Notes: generated from the letters alone by a model not told the origin. 64,000 bases of DNA from Neckera pumila (GCA_963969595.1 OZ018413.1:16915711-16979710), one strand, 5' to 3'; shown: positions 43,183 through 56,858, counted from the first letter of the stretch. Translations and numbers: made by a program.

Positions 43183-43814
43183 GATGTTTAATTCTAGTTT
43201 CTTGTATTTAATTAGATTGTTTATTTAACATTTCTAGACCTTTAGTGACCATTTCATATCATTTGAAGCAAAGAAACATGTTGATGTGTCAAGTTTTCAT
43301 TCTCCATGCAATCTTGATGGTTGCATAAAAAAGAATTTCTTCTAAGAATGGCGTATTCATTAGTTTAGGCCCAATTTAATGCAAATTAGACTCAAACTTC
43401 AACTCTAACTCTGTAAGTGGGCAATAAAATAAAAATATAATAATTGGTCTTGGACCTTTAGTATACAAGTATCCAAGTAAGATATTTAGTCTACAAAGAT
43501 TCACTTAACAACCTTGTCCTTTCATTTTTTTAAAACAATTAAGAATATCATAAACACTCTTCAAAGTTCAACTGTTTTACTACAAAAAAAAACCCAACAA
43601 TACCATTCATATGTAGGAAGGGCTAGCCATGGAGGAGAGGTTGGGTTGAGGTCTTGAGGATGGAAGTAGAGATTCAAGAAGAAAGTCTATTGTAAAAAGT
43701 GATTTTGAACAATTTAATTCCAGTATGTATCTACCAATTAATTTAAAAAATACTGAAATGATCAACAATTAGTAAATATGAATGTTGTAACAAAATTCAT
43801 TATATTTTATAATA
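43183..43814. other. AT-rich spacer
   Basis: No feature recognised. Confidence 0.5.
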
Positions 43815-44543
43815 GGGTGAATGCAAGAAACACTTGTACTATTTTTTGTCACACCTTGCATGCTGATTTGTTTTTTAGGCATAACTTTTGCCTATTGAAT
43901 CCAAATGACTTAAGATTTATACAAAAGGTGCTCATGACCACTACACACCTTGCCTAATTTTTTTGGCAATTTTCAAAAATGTTATACTAAATAAAAACAG
44001 CCCCTAATTTTATGTCACAAATTCCAATTTGGAGGTTTTAAGTACTATTTAGTACCCAAAAAATCGAATTTGGAGCTGAAATTTGGAGGGAATGGTCTTC
44101 TAGTAGACTTGTAGCTTGCAGGTAAGGAATTCGAAAATTACTTAATTTTGTATTGTGTGGAAGTCCACATATAGAGCTTCTTTCTTTTTACATTTTAGAA
44201 TATATAAAATATTATTTTGGTGGTTCTTTTGGTGAATGACCATCTCCATAGAGTTATCACAAATGGCCAATTTTTTTATTTAATTTGTTTAATTTATTTT
44301 ACTATTTTTAACTAATTAAAGCATCAAAGTATCTATTTTCTTGAGATTTGGCACTTTCTAGTTCTCCCACTTAGAGAAATTTTCTATGCTTTTCCCCAGA
44401 GTTTCTTCATCTTAAAGGTATATAAATTGGCCATATTTTAAGAAAAAATTAAAAATTATTTTTCTATGCTTAAAGTACTCCAAAAAAAAAGCATCAAATA
44501 GTGAAAACGCAACAAATAGTATAAGTGTTTCTTGCATTCATCC
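43815..44543. mobile_element. 729-bp inverted-repeat element (GGGTGAATGCAAGAAACAC)
   Basis: The left end GGGTGAATGCAAGAAACACT and the right end, on the other strand GGATGAATGCAAGAAACACT, match over about 35 bp, continuing TACTATTT-TTG. No target duplication could be identified (flanks AATA and AACA). No coding capacity. Superfamily not assigned. Confidence 0.65.
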
Positions 44544-45696
44544 AACAATGGCATTCTTGATTGTCAAAAGAAGTTTTATATAAATGTGCTTGAAAGTCAC
44601 TTAGTGTATCTTTATAATCCACGTGCGTCCTAATTTTGAATCCCCAATTTACTTCATAAAATTAAAGTAAGAAAACCCCAAAAAAATAGAATAGATTTTC
44701 CTACTTCAAAAGTTTATATTTTGAGTTATTGATATTTTTTACTTGATAATAGTAATTAGTTATAATTTTTTGAAGAAAAAAGAGACATTTTGGAGTTGAA
44801 AATAAATATCATGTGTATTTTGGATACCTATATAATGATGTTGCATATTCCCCCAATGTCATTTCTATCTCTAAACAAGATGTGCAATTAAGAGTCAAGA
44901 AAACAATTAATGACTATTAATTTTTCATTGGTGAGGACGGTTTTTGAAAGGGCATATATACCTCTTTAAAAATGCCCAAGAACAAACAAACATGCAAGAC
45001 ATTTTGTTAGCGATGTCTTTAGTGCTTGTAATTTATAAATTATGTGAAAGTTGGATCAAATAAACTAAATTTGAAATAAAAACTTTTAAATTAAATCTAA
45101 CCAAGAAATTGTTTCTTGTAAAACTCAAAGGTTTTTTGTAAAACCTTCAATATATGTTGGAGATATTTTTCACCAAAAATTATAAGAGGCATAGACAGAA
45201 GGTTATTTCACCCTTTCACAGTTTCACTTGCTTGATGTTCAAGTAGAGTAAAAAAATGTTCCAAAGAACCACATTTGTATTTTGATGTTATCAAAGTTTT
45301 TCAATGACGATGTGGCACTTATTTAGAGATTTGAAGAGGTATATTAAACCTTATAATTTTGGTCAAAGTGATCAATAGTGACTTCAAAGGCTTCTTTTTT
45401 ACCATTCAAGGTTCAATAGGGCTAGACTTTTCAAATCTAAATAACTTATAGACACATAGTTACTATTTGTTGCAAAATTGCAAGCACCTCTTCCACTTAT
45501 TTTGCCAAGATGCATAGCTTTCAAATCATGATGGTTGCATCAAGGCTCCCGGGTAGTCTATAGGCTTATGACAAACTGTGTAGTCTTGGAGAGCAAGGTT
45601 TGATCCCTTTGTTTGTGCTGAAAACACCTTCAACTTATTGTAAGGTGAATTCAAATTTCTTTGATTCAATTGTAGATTTGAATATACTTAATCTGT
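44544..45696. other. AT-rich spacer
   Basis: No gene or repeat end recognised. Confidence 0.5.
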
Positions 45697-45882
45697 AAAG
45701 AACCTGGAAGGCCCTTTTTTGCCAAAAAACACTCAAAATTGCCATTTCTATTGGAAAGAGTAAACAAAACTGAAAATTGTTTTTTTGCCCATCTAATTGT
45801 AGAATCTTACACCTAATTAGAATAAAAATGTGTAGAAAAAATTTCAAAATTTTTGACCGCACAAATTGCAAGATATTCATGG
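45697..45882 (-). mobile_element. Fragment of a piggyBac-like element
   Basis: GGAAGGCCCTTTTTTGCCAAAAAACACTC and the following blocks ('cccatctaattgtagaatcttacacctaattag', 'gaccgcacaaattgcaagatatt') match one end of the TTAA family. The other end is absent. It is a truncated copy. Confidence 0.6.
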
Positions 45883-46243
45883 GGAGAAGAATGGGTCCTC
45901 AAAAAGGCCTCTTCCCTTTTAGAACTGAATTCAGCACTGAATAGTGTTGAATATAATATTAAAAAATATTCAAAAAATACTTCTTCAGTTTATTCAATAT
46001 TTAGTTAAAATTTTTTTTAAAGTTTTTTAAAATTGAAATACAATATGGTAGACGGTCTACCACGTCGGATTGCAATGAAGAAATCATTTTTTCTATTTTT
46101 TCTATTTTAATGCTTTTGCTTAATTTAGTACAATTTTCATTGTTGGTGTAGACATTAGAGAAAAAGGCATCTCTTGTTCGGGTTGCCAGAGAGTGACAAT
46201 CCAGTCTATTCTTTGAGGTCTAGAAAGCCTATAAATTTTGTCA

Positions 46244-46352
46244 GATATGTGTAGTTAGAGTGTGTGATTTTTGCGAAAGACGGTAGGATTCCAATAAAAT
46301 ATGTGTAGTTAGAGTGTGATTTTTGCAAAAGACAGCAGGAGTCCAATAGTGA
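46244..46352 (+). repeat. Two-copy tandem repeat, period about 55-58 bp
   Basis: ATATGTGTAGTTAGAGTGTG is repeated with its following TGATTTTTGC-AAAGAC block. Imperfect second copy. Confidence 0.65.
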
Positions 46353-46613
46353 GGATATAATAGAAGTTTGTTTAATAATGAACCGCGTGAACATACGAGA
46401 TGATTAATTGGCAAATAATCAAATTCAATGAAATTAAGCAAAATGAAGTGGATTTTCAAGCTAGTTGCCAAACTAATTAGAGAAGTCTTATTTTTTCCAA
46501 CTAGCTTCTAAAGCCACTTAGTTTAGAGTGTTTGAAGGTGAAAAGAGAAGCTATTTATATAAGTAGGGTAGTAGTAGGTTAAGCAATGTACATGTGATAT
46601 AAAAATTAGGATT

Positions 46614-47062
46614 ATAGGAACTCAACCGCTTATAGTTGAGCCAACTGCATGAATTATTGTGTTAAAAGCCAAATTTTTGACCTCATTTAGGCATAGTAGA
46701 ATAATTATTCTGGAAAAACTTTGACAAAAAAATATTGGGTGATTAAGCTAAATTTTATCTTCAAAAAACCATTTGAGGTTTTGAGACTCCAACTAAAAGT
46801 TATAGACAAAATTTTGAGAGGAGTTGGATGAGATAATTTTTTTGACATTTTCAAACACCTTCTTTGAATTTTGTTCATAACTTTTAGTTGGAGTCTCAAA
46901 ACTTCAAACAGATTTTTGAAGATAAAATTTAGCTTAATTACCCAACTTTTTTAGTCAAAGTTTTTTCAAAATAATTATCCTACTATGCCTAAATGAAGTC
47001 TGAAATTCAACTTTTAACGCAAATCCTGCATTTGACTTGACTATGAGTAGTTGAGCTCCTAT
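46614..47062. mobile_element. 449-bp foldback element
   Basis: The arms begin ATAGGAACTCAACCGCTTAT and, on the other strand, ATAGGAGCTCAACTACTCAT. Inverted similarity continues for about 200 bp (for example CCAACTAAAAGTTATA against CATAACTTTTAGTTGG), with a short loop near 46830-46850. The right end is directly abutted by a piggyBac-like element at TTAA 47062. Class unknown; a transcript would form a long hairpin. Confidence 0.65.
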
Positions 47063-47996
47063 TAACCCCTAAAGGATCAACATGCATTTTTTGGCAACAT
47101 AGAAATTTTGGGCAGGTACGTGTGACTAGACTACTAGAGGTTTGCATATTTTGGGCTGAAATTTTTAAAGAAGATGGGAACAAGGCATATCATTCATATA
47201 CACCAAATTTCATGACATTTGGAAATACAAGTAAAAAGTTATGACCTAATATGTTGTTTGTTTCTCAACTTGGGCAGTCCGGGCAGATCAGAAAAATCAA
47301 TTTTTTCAAAAATAAAAATTTGAAATTGGTTTACTAGATTTATACATACATGGAAAGCTTTGAATCATACCTTCTTGATTAATGAGTCAAACGTTATGAG
47401 GATTTTTAGTTTGTGGGCAGTTATAGATTGTCTACTCTAAAATAAACTTTGAAGTCGTTTATTTCACTTAATTTTCAATGTTTTTCAAAAAGAATAAAAT
47501 TGTAGGATGTAGATTTGTTATTACAACATTGCAAGCATTGTGATTGGCATTTTTCAATTCCATAATTAACTTCTTAACAATTTAGTGTTTTGAACCATTC
47601 TCTATTTCTTTCTACTTACTTTTTTTTTCCTATATGTTGTACAATTCCAAATAATCTGAAAATTTTCAAGCATGTAGCCAACTTGTCCAAAAGAATGAAT
47701 CCAAAAAAGCACAACCATTTTAGATTTTTTTGCATAATAATCTGACCTTGTGCAGCTGCCCAGTTTTTTGCAGGGCCAAAAAATGGACTTTTGCCACTTC
47801 AAATGCTAATATATTCCAATCTGCACGATGAAAATTTCTGAAATTTTTTCCATACATTCTCAAACCAGAGTACTACAAGATCCTATGGTTACATGTGTCA
47901 AAAAATGGTATTTTTCAGAAATTTGGTACTTGTCCTAGAAATGGCAGTTTTGGAGCGTTTTTGATGAGAATACCATCAAGGAACTTTAGGGGTTAA
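47062..47996 (+). mobile_element. piggyBac-like non-autonomous element, intact TTAA at both ends
   Basis: The left end is TTAACCCCTAAAGGATCAAC (47062) and the right end is AAGGAACTTTAGGGGTTAA (to 47996). 935 bp, collinear with 14828-15721. The TIR is about 12-15 bp (CCCCTAAAG-TC). No coding capacity. Confidence 0.88.
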
Positions 47997-48119
47997 GCCT
48001 AATTTACATATTTCACATGGATTGTGTTCACTACTAATACTCAATTTGTACAAAGGGCTTCTTTTTTCATCTTCAATCTCACCCAATGTTTATGAAACAA
48101 ATGTTTCACATTGCCATAA

Positions 48120-50015
48120 CACTATAAGAAACCCATGGGTTTTTTTTATGTCAGAGCAAAAACATCCAATGTCCAAGGCCGAACATACTATGTCTGCGGA
48201 GACATCAAGATGTTAAAGAGAAGGATTGCAATTTCAGAAGATTTCCAAGGATGTTCCAAATGACTGCGACAAATTTGAATGAAAACAAGTTGGTGCTACC
48301 ATTGACATTGGAATTTTTGATGACATTTTTAAGGACTCATTGTTGTTCGACGAGCCGTCTGCAAAAACATAGATTGCCATGTCATCTTTAAGGAAAAATT
48401 TCACGGAGGATAAATCTGTGGAAATTACTTTATTCTTGGATAAAAGTCTGTCCAAGGTTAAAAAGAAAAGAGTCGGGCAGCCATTGGGCAGCTTTGGGAG
48501 AAAATAAGATGACGTGGCATGCCACGTGTAATTAGTTGACGTGGCATAAAATTATGCTGATGTGGCATGCCACGTCAACATAGCGGGGCTGTCTCTTTGT
48601 GTTTTCTACACTTATTTTGGAGATGTTTAAGTAGACGTAGAGATGTCAGCAGAGACATCTTATAAAACGTTGAGATGTTTTCTTGGACATTTTTGTAGAC
48701 TTCTAGATGTTTTAGGAAGCGTAGTCACAATTGGTGTAACGTCTATGGAGACATCATCAGAGCGGCCTTTGAAACATGCAAAAAACATCCTACAGGACGT
48801 CTGTATGTTGCTCCATGTACCAAAATTTAAATCCAATGTTTTCTATGTCCCATATAGTTTGTCTTCCCCTCTACCACTCCACTTGTATAAATAGCCCATC
48901 TTTGCATTTCTTACACTTGTATTGGAGATGTCTAAGTAGATATAGAGATGTCAGTAGAGACATCTTATAAAACATTGAGATGTTTTCTTGGACGTTTTTG
49001 TAGACTTCTAGATGTTTTAAGAAACATAGTCACAGTTGGTATAACATCTATAGAGACGTCATCAGAGCGGCCTTTAAGACATGCAAAAAACATCTTGTTG
49101 AATGTCTGTATGCAGCTCCACCAAAATTTAAATCCAGTGTTTTCAATGTCCCATATAGTTTGTCTTCCCCTCTACCACTTCACTTGTATAAAGAGCCCGT
49201 CTTCTCCCCTCCATAAACTCACATCAAGTGACTTTTGAAGCCATGTGACATAATTGCCAATTATGATGTATTTTGTATGGCGTATTATGTATGGTATATA
49301 ATGTATGATGTATGGTATATTATGTATGGTGTACTGTGTCTGACATGTTATATTGGACATTATGACATGCATGTGGACATCATATGAGACATGTGAGATT
49401 GTCCATGTCAAATAGTCCATTCCATTCCATGAACATCTAATGTGACATCATTTTGTTCTCCTAAATCATACCAAAAATTGCCAGAGATATTCATGATGAA
49501 AAGTGAATGTTTACATTGATGTCACAAGAAATTTGGACGTCTAAGGTGATGTTTCAAAATACGTCTATGAAAACGTCTGGACGTCTGAGTTGATGTCTCA
49601 AAAAACGTATAGATGTCTATGTTGACGTCTTCAAAGACAGCAAGAAAATTTTTAGACAACAAAAAAATATGCTGGCGTGGCATGCCACATCATCCTTGCT
49701 GGATGCCACGTCACTTTTTCCACCGCCACGTCACGTGCCACCTTAGATGCCATGTCATGGCCAAAAATGGATGAAAAAAATTCCTACATGGCTGTCCGTG
49801 TCCGCGTGGCACTTAGGTGGCAACAACATGGCGGCCTTTGAGGACCCCGTTGACCCATGTTTTTTGGACGTCCGATCCCCCAACATGCTGATGTCCGACG
49901 TTAAATCTTGTGTCAAACCCAAGTCTTAAGCAACGCAAAATTTTGGACGTCTACGTAGACATTTTAAGACACCAGTCACATCCAAGGATAAAAAAAACCC
50001 AGGTTTCTTATAGTG
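48120..50015. mobile_element. CACTA-type (EnSpm-like) non-autonomous element, 1.9 kb
   Basis: The ends are CACTATAAGAAACCCATGGG and, on the other strand, CACTATAAGAAACCTGGGTT, matching over about 28 bp with a 2-base gap. TAA is duplicated at 48117-48119 and 50016-50018. Subterminal regions are crowded with ACGTC/GACGT and AGATGTC/GACATCT words, as is typical of this superfamily. A 305-bp internal tandem duplication lies at 48608-49205, and GACGTGGCATGCCACGTC-type palindromes near 48510-48580 and 49670-49740. No transposase frame is present. Confidence 0.85.
48608..49205 (+). repeat. Tandem duplication, period about 305 bp, inside the CACTA element
   Basis: ACACTTATTTTGGAGATG at 48608 and ACACTTGTATTGGAGATG at 48913 start two copies that stay aligned through 'gtttgtcttcccctctaccact'. 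The copies differ at scattered bases and by a short deletion. Confidence 0.8.
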
Positions 50016-50018
50016 TAA

Positions 50019-50369
50019 AAAAAAAAATTGGAATTAGATGGTCAATAGAATATTTTAGACATTGCTTGTCTTTCCACAACTTATTTAGTGTGCAAGGTGC
50101 ATCTAATTTTTATTTATTTAAAAATCAAGGTTAAGGTGATTTAGAGTACCTTAATCCTAATTATTAAATACTTGTACTTGGATTTCAAATTGGTTATAGT
50201 CATTTGACAAACTGACAAAAGCCAAGCGAGTATAGGGGCCAATTGCAAAAAACTCCTAAGCTTCAAAAATACTAAGCTTTGGGGCCTTCAAAAAACTGCA
50301 AAGCAGCCCTCCAAAGGCCTCAAATTTTTTGTAATGAGTGGAGGTCTCTTGGAGGCCCCATTCTTCTCC
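50019..50369. other. Spacer with an inverted-repeat end
   Basis: AAGCAGCCCTCCAAAGGCCTCAAATTTTTTGTAATG (50293-50329) resembles the terminal sequence of the elements at 3590 and 27800, so a truncated relative is present. No gene. Confidence 0.4.
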
Positions 50370-51073
50370 TTATGTGCGTTTAAAGTAAAGACTTTGCATG
50401 ATTAGAATATTTGACTTTGAACCTTCTTAACTTAATTTTTTTGCACTACAAAGTTTTAAGGCTTAAATCTTTCTATTAGAGAATTGAGATTCTAGAATAA
50501 ATAAATAAATAAACTTAATTTTCATTCTTAAGAAAAAATTTAAGTAGAAGTAGGTATAATGTAGAAGAAAACTCTAAATTATTAATTTCTCTAAGATGGA
50601 ATTAAAATGCACTAATCCCACTAGTGAGATTGTTCTAGCAAGAAAACTAAACTATGTGGAAATTTTTCTCTTAAAAAATTATAAAAGTTACAGTTAGAAA
50701 TGAATATTACAAGTTATTTTTTCAAACAAGATGCTCTAATTGCCCAAAAAACAAGATTGTCCATAACTTATACATCACTTATCCAAATGAAATGAATCAA
50801 AGATTTTCATGTAGAGAAAAATTAAATCTATGAGAAAAAATAATAATAAAATTTGAATTTTATTTTGCTTCCTGGTCTCCCTTGTTTTGAGCTTATTTGT
50901 GCAAAACTTTTGTTCCCGAGCACCAATTGAAAAAGAAACTATACTCCCACAAAGCTAATTCATTTTTCTATCTTCAAAAATGTTTCAAAAAATCATAACA
51001 AAAATTGAGACCATAGATACTTGCCCAAAATCCAATTTGTCCTTCAAAGGGACAATGGTTCTTTAGGGATAAA
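50370..51073 (-). mobile_element. piggyBac-like element, one end missing
   Basis: The right end TTTGTCCTTCAAAGGGACAATGGTTCTTTAGGGA is an inverted, decayed family end near 51073. Leftward the blocks 'gttcccgagcaccaattgaaa' and 'aaacaagattgtccataac' follow in inverted order. The left terminal region is absent. Non-coding. Confidence 0.65.
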
Positions 51074-54000
51074 ATCTACTTCACCAAATACGTTGGATGA
51101 CTTTTTAGACAAATACATATTGGGTTTAATTATTTTCATTGTGAATTTTTTCAAAATTCCAAAAGAGCACGTACTTGACATTTTTTCACCCTTTTGTTTT
51201 GCAACTTTTTAATCCTTTTGTTTTGCAACTTTTAACCCATCAGTAGATGAGATTTGAGGGCATTGGAGGGTCGTTTCAGGCCGTTTCCAAATTTGACCCG
51301 ATTTTGTAAACAGCCGATACAAGCTGCCAAATTTTTTTTTCCCAAATATTGTTTTTGGCAATTTTTTTATTTTTATTTTTTTCTAAAATGATGTGGCACA
51401 GTTTCGATCACATCAGCCAGCTGCTTCCCTATGTTCGTGCATTCTTGCTTCCTTGCGTTCCAGCCTAGGAACGTAGGGGAACTCACATTCTTTCAAAGGC
51501 CTCAAATCTCCCCTAATGACAAGACCAAGGAGCCCACTTTGACTTTTTGAAAATTTGGGCAGGTGTTCTTTGTGTAAATACTTGAGATAAAATCGTGGAA
51601 AAGGGTTCATGTGAGCATATTGAAAAACTTACATTTTTCTTCTCCAAATTTTTTTGGGAACTAGGTGATTTTAAAATAAAATCTGGGGCCATCTATGATT
51701 TTGATATCAACCAAGGCATTCTCCAAATTAAATGTCACTAAAGGAATGAGGGAGGGACATTGCGTGCAAACAACCAACCTCCACTTCCTATGATCTCAAT
51801 CTTTGGTTCGGTTAATGGGTGGATGATCAGGTGGGGAGAAATAAATTGTTAATCAACTTTGGTGAGTAGTCTTTGACTCTTTGTTCACTCATCTACGATG
51901 CTCCATTCATCTTGTAGACACGCAAAGGTCTCCCAAGCTGTTAAGAGGAACAATTTTTCTAAATTGGAGACTTCTTATTTCAAAATTCACATATACAGAA
52001 TCATAGAAAGATTTTGAGAGTACATAGTTTTCATAACAATCTAATTACAACAATGAATTACACTTCATGAAACTTGTTGAGATCATTCTAAGCACATAAT
52101 GCAATGGGAAAAAATAGAGATAAGAAACATATGAAGCGATCTGGCTAAAACAAAACATCTTCAATGGAATTTGTTTTTGATATGGATTGGCTTCCACTTG
52201 CATTATCAATTATGCACACATAATCACAACTACCTAAACCAACCTACATTATGATAGGTGACACTACACTTTCATTCTATTCTAATAAAGAAATTTTGTC
52301 CAAGCTGTCTATTGAACTAAATCATCAAAGTGGAGGTCATGGTCTTCTTATAACATCTACTTACTTGCGTTGCTAATTGTGATCAAATCCTCATTTAGGT
52401 TGCCTCAACTACTTCCATGATAGCTCAATTTACTCACACAAAATCCTATTTTATTACAAGTAGATAATTTCAAGCCTTTGAATACACTTTGCATTCATTG
52501 TGAAGGTCAATTCAATCTAAAAGCAACATGGGCATTGGCACAAGGATGCAACTCCCTACATGAGGCGTCTCCAATAACTCCATCATGGTAATTTATAACC
52601 ACACCAACCACCAATTCTTCACCAAGTGGACAACTTGTAGCCGTCTTCTAAAAAATGACATTCATTACTAACCAAAGTCATGCCCTCACATAAGTAACAT
52701 CAAGCATTTGTAACACTACCTTGACTAAAATCCTCTACTACTATTTCCGGTCTACCTAAAATACAATCCCCACTACATTGATATGAACACTTACATGTTA
52801 AAATTGAAAACCCTCACCAATATGATTGCAATAACCTCCACCAAAAAATCAATGTGGTAATTTCAATTTCAATTATACTTAACAATACACATAAATTGCC
52901 ATCCACATTATACTTCAATTGCATTCTGAAGTTCATGTGCATTTGATTATTGATTGATCACCATTAGTTCTTAGCTATTTTCAGTTGTTGTAAAATAGAA
53001 ACACCTAAAACTATCGAATAAGCAATTCAACATGGTTGGAGGCACCTTTCTCTAGAAAAAACAATTTTTGTAGTATTAGCAATTGAAATCAGAATTTAAA
53101 ACAAAAATAGATATTTTAGATATGGCATTTAATATCAATGAATTTTCAAAGTGGAAGCACCCTAGACTACTGAAACCGTCATATAGCGTAATCTAAAACC
53201 AAAATCTAAATAAATTAGCGATCAACCAATCACAGTTAAGTATGGGGACGATTTAATGATGTTTTTGAAGGACACTTTAATGGAAGTCTAGGATACATGA
53301 ATGGGTACAAAGATGGTTTGGGGTGTTTTCACCTTAACTGTTTAGATGGACAACCGAGTTGTTGAACTTGAAACTGCAAAGACTACAAACAACCAAGTGA
53401 GATATTCTTGTGACCGCTATAAGAGGGTTTAGGTGAATATGAGAAGACAATTTAGATCTTTTGTTGCTATGATTTGAAAGTCCAAGTTGAACTTGCCAAT
53501 TGGGATTGGACAGGCCTTCAATAGGGACTGAATTTGTAATAAAATCATAAACCATGAGAAACAACTCAAATTAGTAGATCTTGCGCTTACAAGGCTTAGA
53601 TTGTTTCTGAAGCCGGGGCATCCACAGCTATAGGAACATCTATTGTTTGCCTCTTGCACAAGGATCACTTATCATCTCTTCCTATTCAAAAACTTGAAGA
53701 TGAAGAAGTGGCCTACAAACCTTATGCCTCTCACGTTCATGCATCATTTTTACATACACAAGGCCAAAGTGTTAGGTTGGATAAATTGGCAAATATTTAG
53801 CAAAGAAGTGCTTCAATGGATTTGGGAGGTGGTTTGGTTTGACATCCATCTCCCTTCCTCTACCAATTGTCATGGATTGTTTATCCCACAAATGGAGAGA
53901 AAAAGAGGTAAGCTCTATTCACACTATCATTTAAAATTCTCATAGCTTTAGTAAGACACTCACCTTCTTTTAAAAATTTGTGTTGCAGGCTGCCAGACAA

Positions 54001-55647
54001 AATCCTAACCGGATGGAGCATGTGTGTATAGGAGTTGCAAGAAGGATCCTTGGATTCAATAGAATGTGAAACCATTGCCCCTGGTTGCTCTCTACCGCCA
54101 TCTAATGCTCATCATACCAAAGCAACAACAAGGTTGTAAGCTCCACTAATCATATCAACACCAAAGCTTCAATCATTGGAGACTTGGTAATTATTCTAGC
54201 AACGATTATAGGTGTCCTTAGGAAAGACTACTTTGACAATCAAGACTTTGATTTTTTTATAACATAGGACTTGTCTTGTGCCAGAGAATTTGAAGACTCT
54301 AATAGTAAAGAACCTGATTACAAAGACATTAATTTGAACACCCAACTATATATGGCCTCTTGAGCTACTTCACAATGTCAACACAGTCAACTAGTTATCA
54401 ATGCTAAAACATTCAAGAAATCGAGAAAAAGACAAAGTTCAAATCATTGGATATAATTGGTGAATACAAACAGGAGTTACCATAATTCCAACCACAAACA
54501 TAATAAGTATTCTAATTTGTGCATGCTTTATACGCCTTCAAGAAGGAAATTGGTCAATGTCCAAAAAATGGTTAATTGGTCATTTAGAGGTTAAGGCCAA
54601 TTATATAGCACATGTGAAGTAGACATTTTATAATTACAATCAAGGATTATATTGATTACTTCAATTACCTTCTATGTTTTAGGGTACAATTTCATAAACA
54701 TAAGCCTTATGCCAATACTATTCATAATTCCAAAATAATGTCATCTAAATCCACTTCTTCAATATTATGGTACAAATAATATTATTCATGAATACCTTTA
54801 AAAATGTTATCATCAAAATTCACTCCTTTATATTGACACTTTGCAATCTAAACAATTTAAGCAAAATTAAACCTAAAGAGAGTCAAAATCCGTTGGATGG
54901 ATTATAAATGTTTTCAACAATTTATGTGTGTACTCAAAGAAATGGATGAAGTACATCAAAATAGCAATTTTTGTATATTATTCAATAAAAAAACTAGCAT
55001 GGCCACTTGGTACTTCATAAATATGGTGCAAGGTTCTCAATGAGTTCATGTAGGGATGGGAAGCAATGAAAAACTTGCAAAAATGAGAACCTAATATCTA
55101 GATTCTATAATTTTCTTGCAAAAAGAGGTCTAATCTACATCCATCTTCCTACCAAGAACTCTTAGGAATTAGCCAAAACTAATTACAACACTTGACAAAT
55201 ACATTTGACATTTTCATATTGGACATTTAGTGTTAATGATAGTAAATACAGATTCTAAATTTATCCTTAATCCTTAATCCCTAGAAATTCCTTATGAAAA
55301 TTCTATAAAACTCAAAATTTGTATAAAACTCAATATTCATTTAGCATATGATTCTAGATAGTCATTGTGAATATTTCATAAAACTTGAAAAATTCATAAA
55401 CTTTTTACCATATGATTCTAAAAATATTTATATCTTCAATGACAATAAATAAAATTTACAATGACATTTATATCTTCAATGACAATAAATACAAATTCTA
55501 TATTAATACTTTGCCCTGGAAAGTCATGAAAATTCCATAATCCTCAAATTCAAATAAAATTAGCATATGATTCCAGATAATCTTATGAAGTCTGTACTTG
55601 TATCGATAAAACAATTTTGATCCAATTAAACTACAGTTAAATCTATT
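51074..55647. other. Gene-free AT-rich stretch
   Basis: 4.6 kb in which I recognise no gene, RNA or complete transposon. Small tandem repeats occur: TCCTTTTGTTTTGCAACTTTT twice at 51187-51235, and ATTTATATCTTCAATGACAATAAATA twice at 55426-55494. Open frames at 53334-54075 and 51413-51610 have no recognisable product. Confidence 0.5.
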
Positions 55648-55834
55648 TTAACCTCTAAAGTCCCATTGTCCCTAAGGAGGACAAAATTGATTTTGGATAG
55701 GCTTGTTTAGTCTCAATTTGTTTTACATATTTTTGAAACTTTTATCACATGTGTAGTTTTTCAAGAGCTTCATGCATGTGCAATTTTTATGTAAAACGGA
55801 CCTTTGGTTCAAAAGTTATGAGGTTTTTTTGTGA

Positions 55835-56120
55835 AAATGGGGGGGGGAGGGGATAGCAGGGGCAGGCCTTCTGGCATTGACTTCCAGAAAATGAAGCTCT
55901 GGGCTGCAAAGGACGGGAAGGCAAGGGCAACGGGTTCGTGCTAGGAAGAAGGGGAGCATCGATGGGCTGGGGGGGGGGGGGGGGGGGGGGAACTTGCGGG
56001 GGGGAGCCTCCTAAGCCTCCTAAGCCTGCAAGGAACGGCAGGGGCTTTGCGGGGAACAGACTGGAGTGGACGGCTGCGGGGAACAAAAGGGAACGGACGA
56101 AAACGGATGGGAGTCTAAAT
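55835..56120 (+). repeat. G-rich island 1 with GGGAAC words
   Basis: GC-rich, strongly G-biased sequence in an AT-rich element. It includes about 22 consecutive G near 55967-55990 and recurring GGGAAC/GGAACGG words. Similar islands are at about 57400-57510 and 60420-60560. Runs of G like this can form quadruplexes and are error-prone in assembly. Confidence 0.6.
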
Positions 56121-56858
56121 CAAGGAACAGTAGGGAGCAGCTGCGCAGATCAATCTTGGAGGGATTGATCACCTCCGAGTCAAAATTTTTGTTTTTTTGG
56201 AAATCAGTGCAATATGAAATAAGGGCGTTGTCTGCAAATTGCCCACTTCCTTATAAATTGGACATTCTAGTAGACTACACATTGATTTTGCCATTTTCCA
56301 ACAGCAGTCACAATGTCCATTGGAAGCCTCAAATTGTCGAAATTTGCAAACTCTCTGAGCACCATTAAGGCTGTACCTCAATTAACAGAACCTAATTGAA
56401 TAAACAAGCACAAAATCCAACAATTTTGGCAAAATTAGCGTACTATTACTCAACATTTTACCCTAACTCTTTTATGACTTCTCACTGTGTCTCCACTACT
56501 TTCTGCAATGCTCTCAATTTTAGCAAAATCTATACCAAATTTCATCAATGCCACACCCACCTACCACATCATGGAAGAATTGATTCCTGTTATACGCTCT
56601 ACACTTCCTAGTTCTGAAATTGCTCATTTACATGAAAAGAAGGAAGAAAAAAACACAATTCACTTTTGTATGCACTTGAAGAGGAGGTTCTTCTTAGAGT
56701 CTATGCACATTGAGAGCTTTAGATTTGAGAATACAGAAGAAGAGCAATGCCACGGAGAGGATGAAGAAGCTCACGATCTGAGGTAATACATTGTTCTTCT
56801 TGTACTTCTTCCAAATTCCAACTTTGCTAGATTCCTCTCTAATGTATCTCTTTGTTTT

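Noticed and set aside
55967..55990. Run of about 22 G as a functional signal
   Set aside because: Homopolymer of this length is error-prone in sequencing and is likely incidental to the G-rich island.
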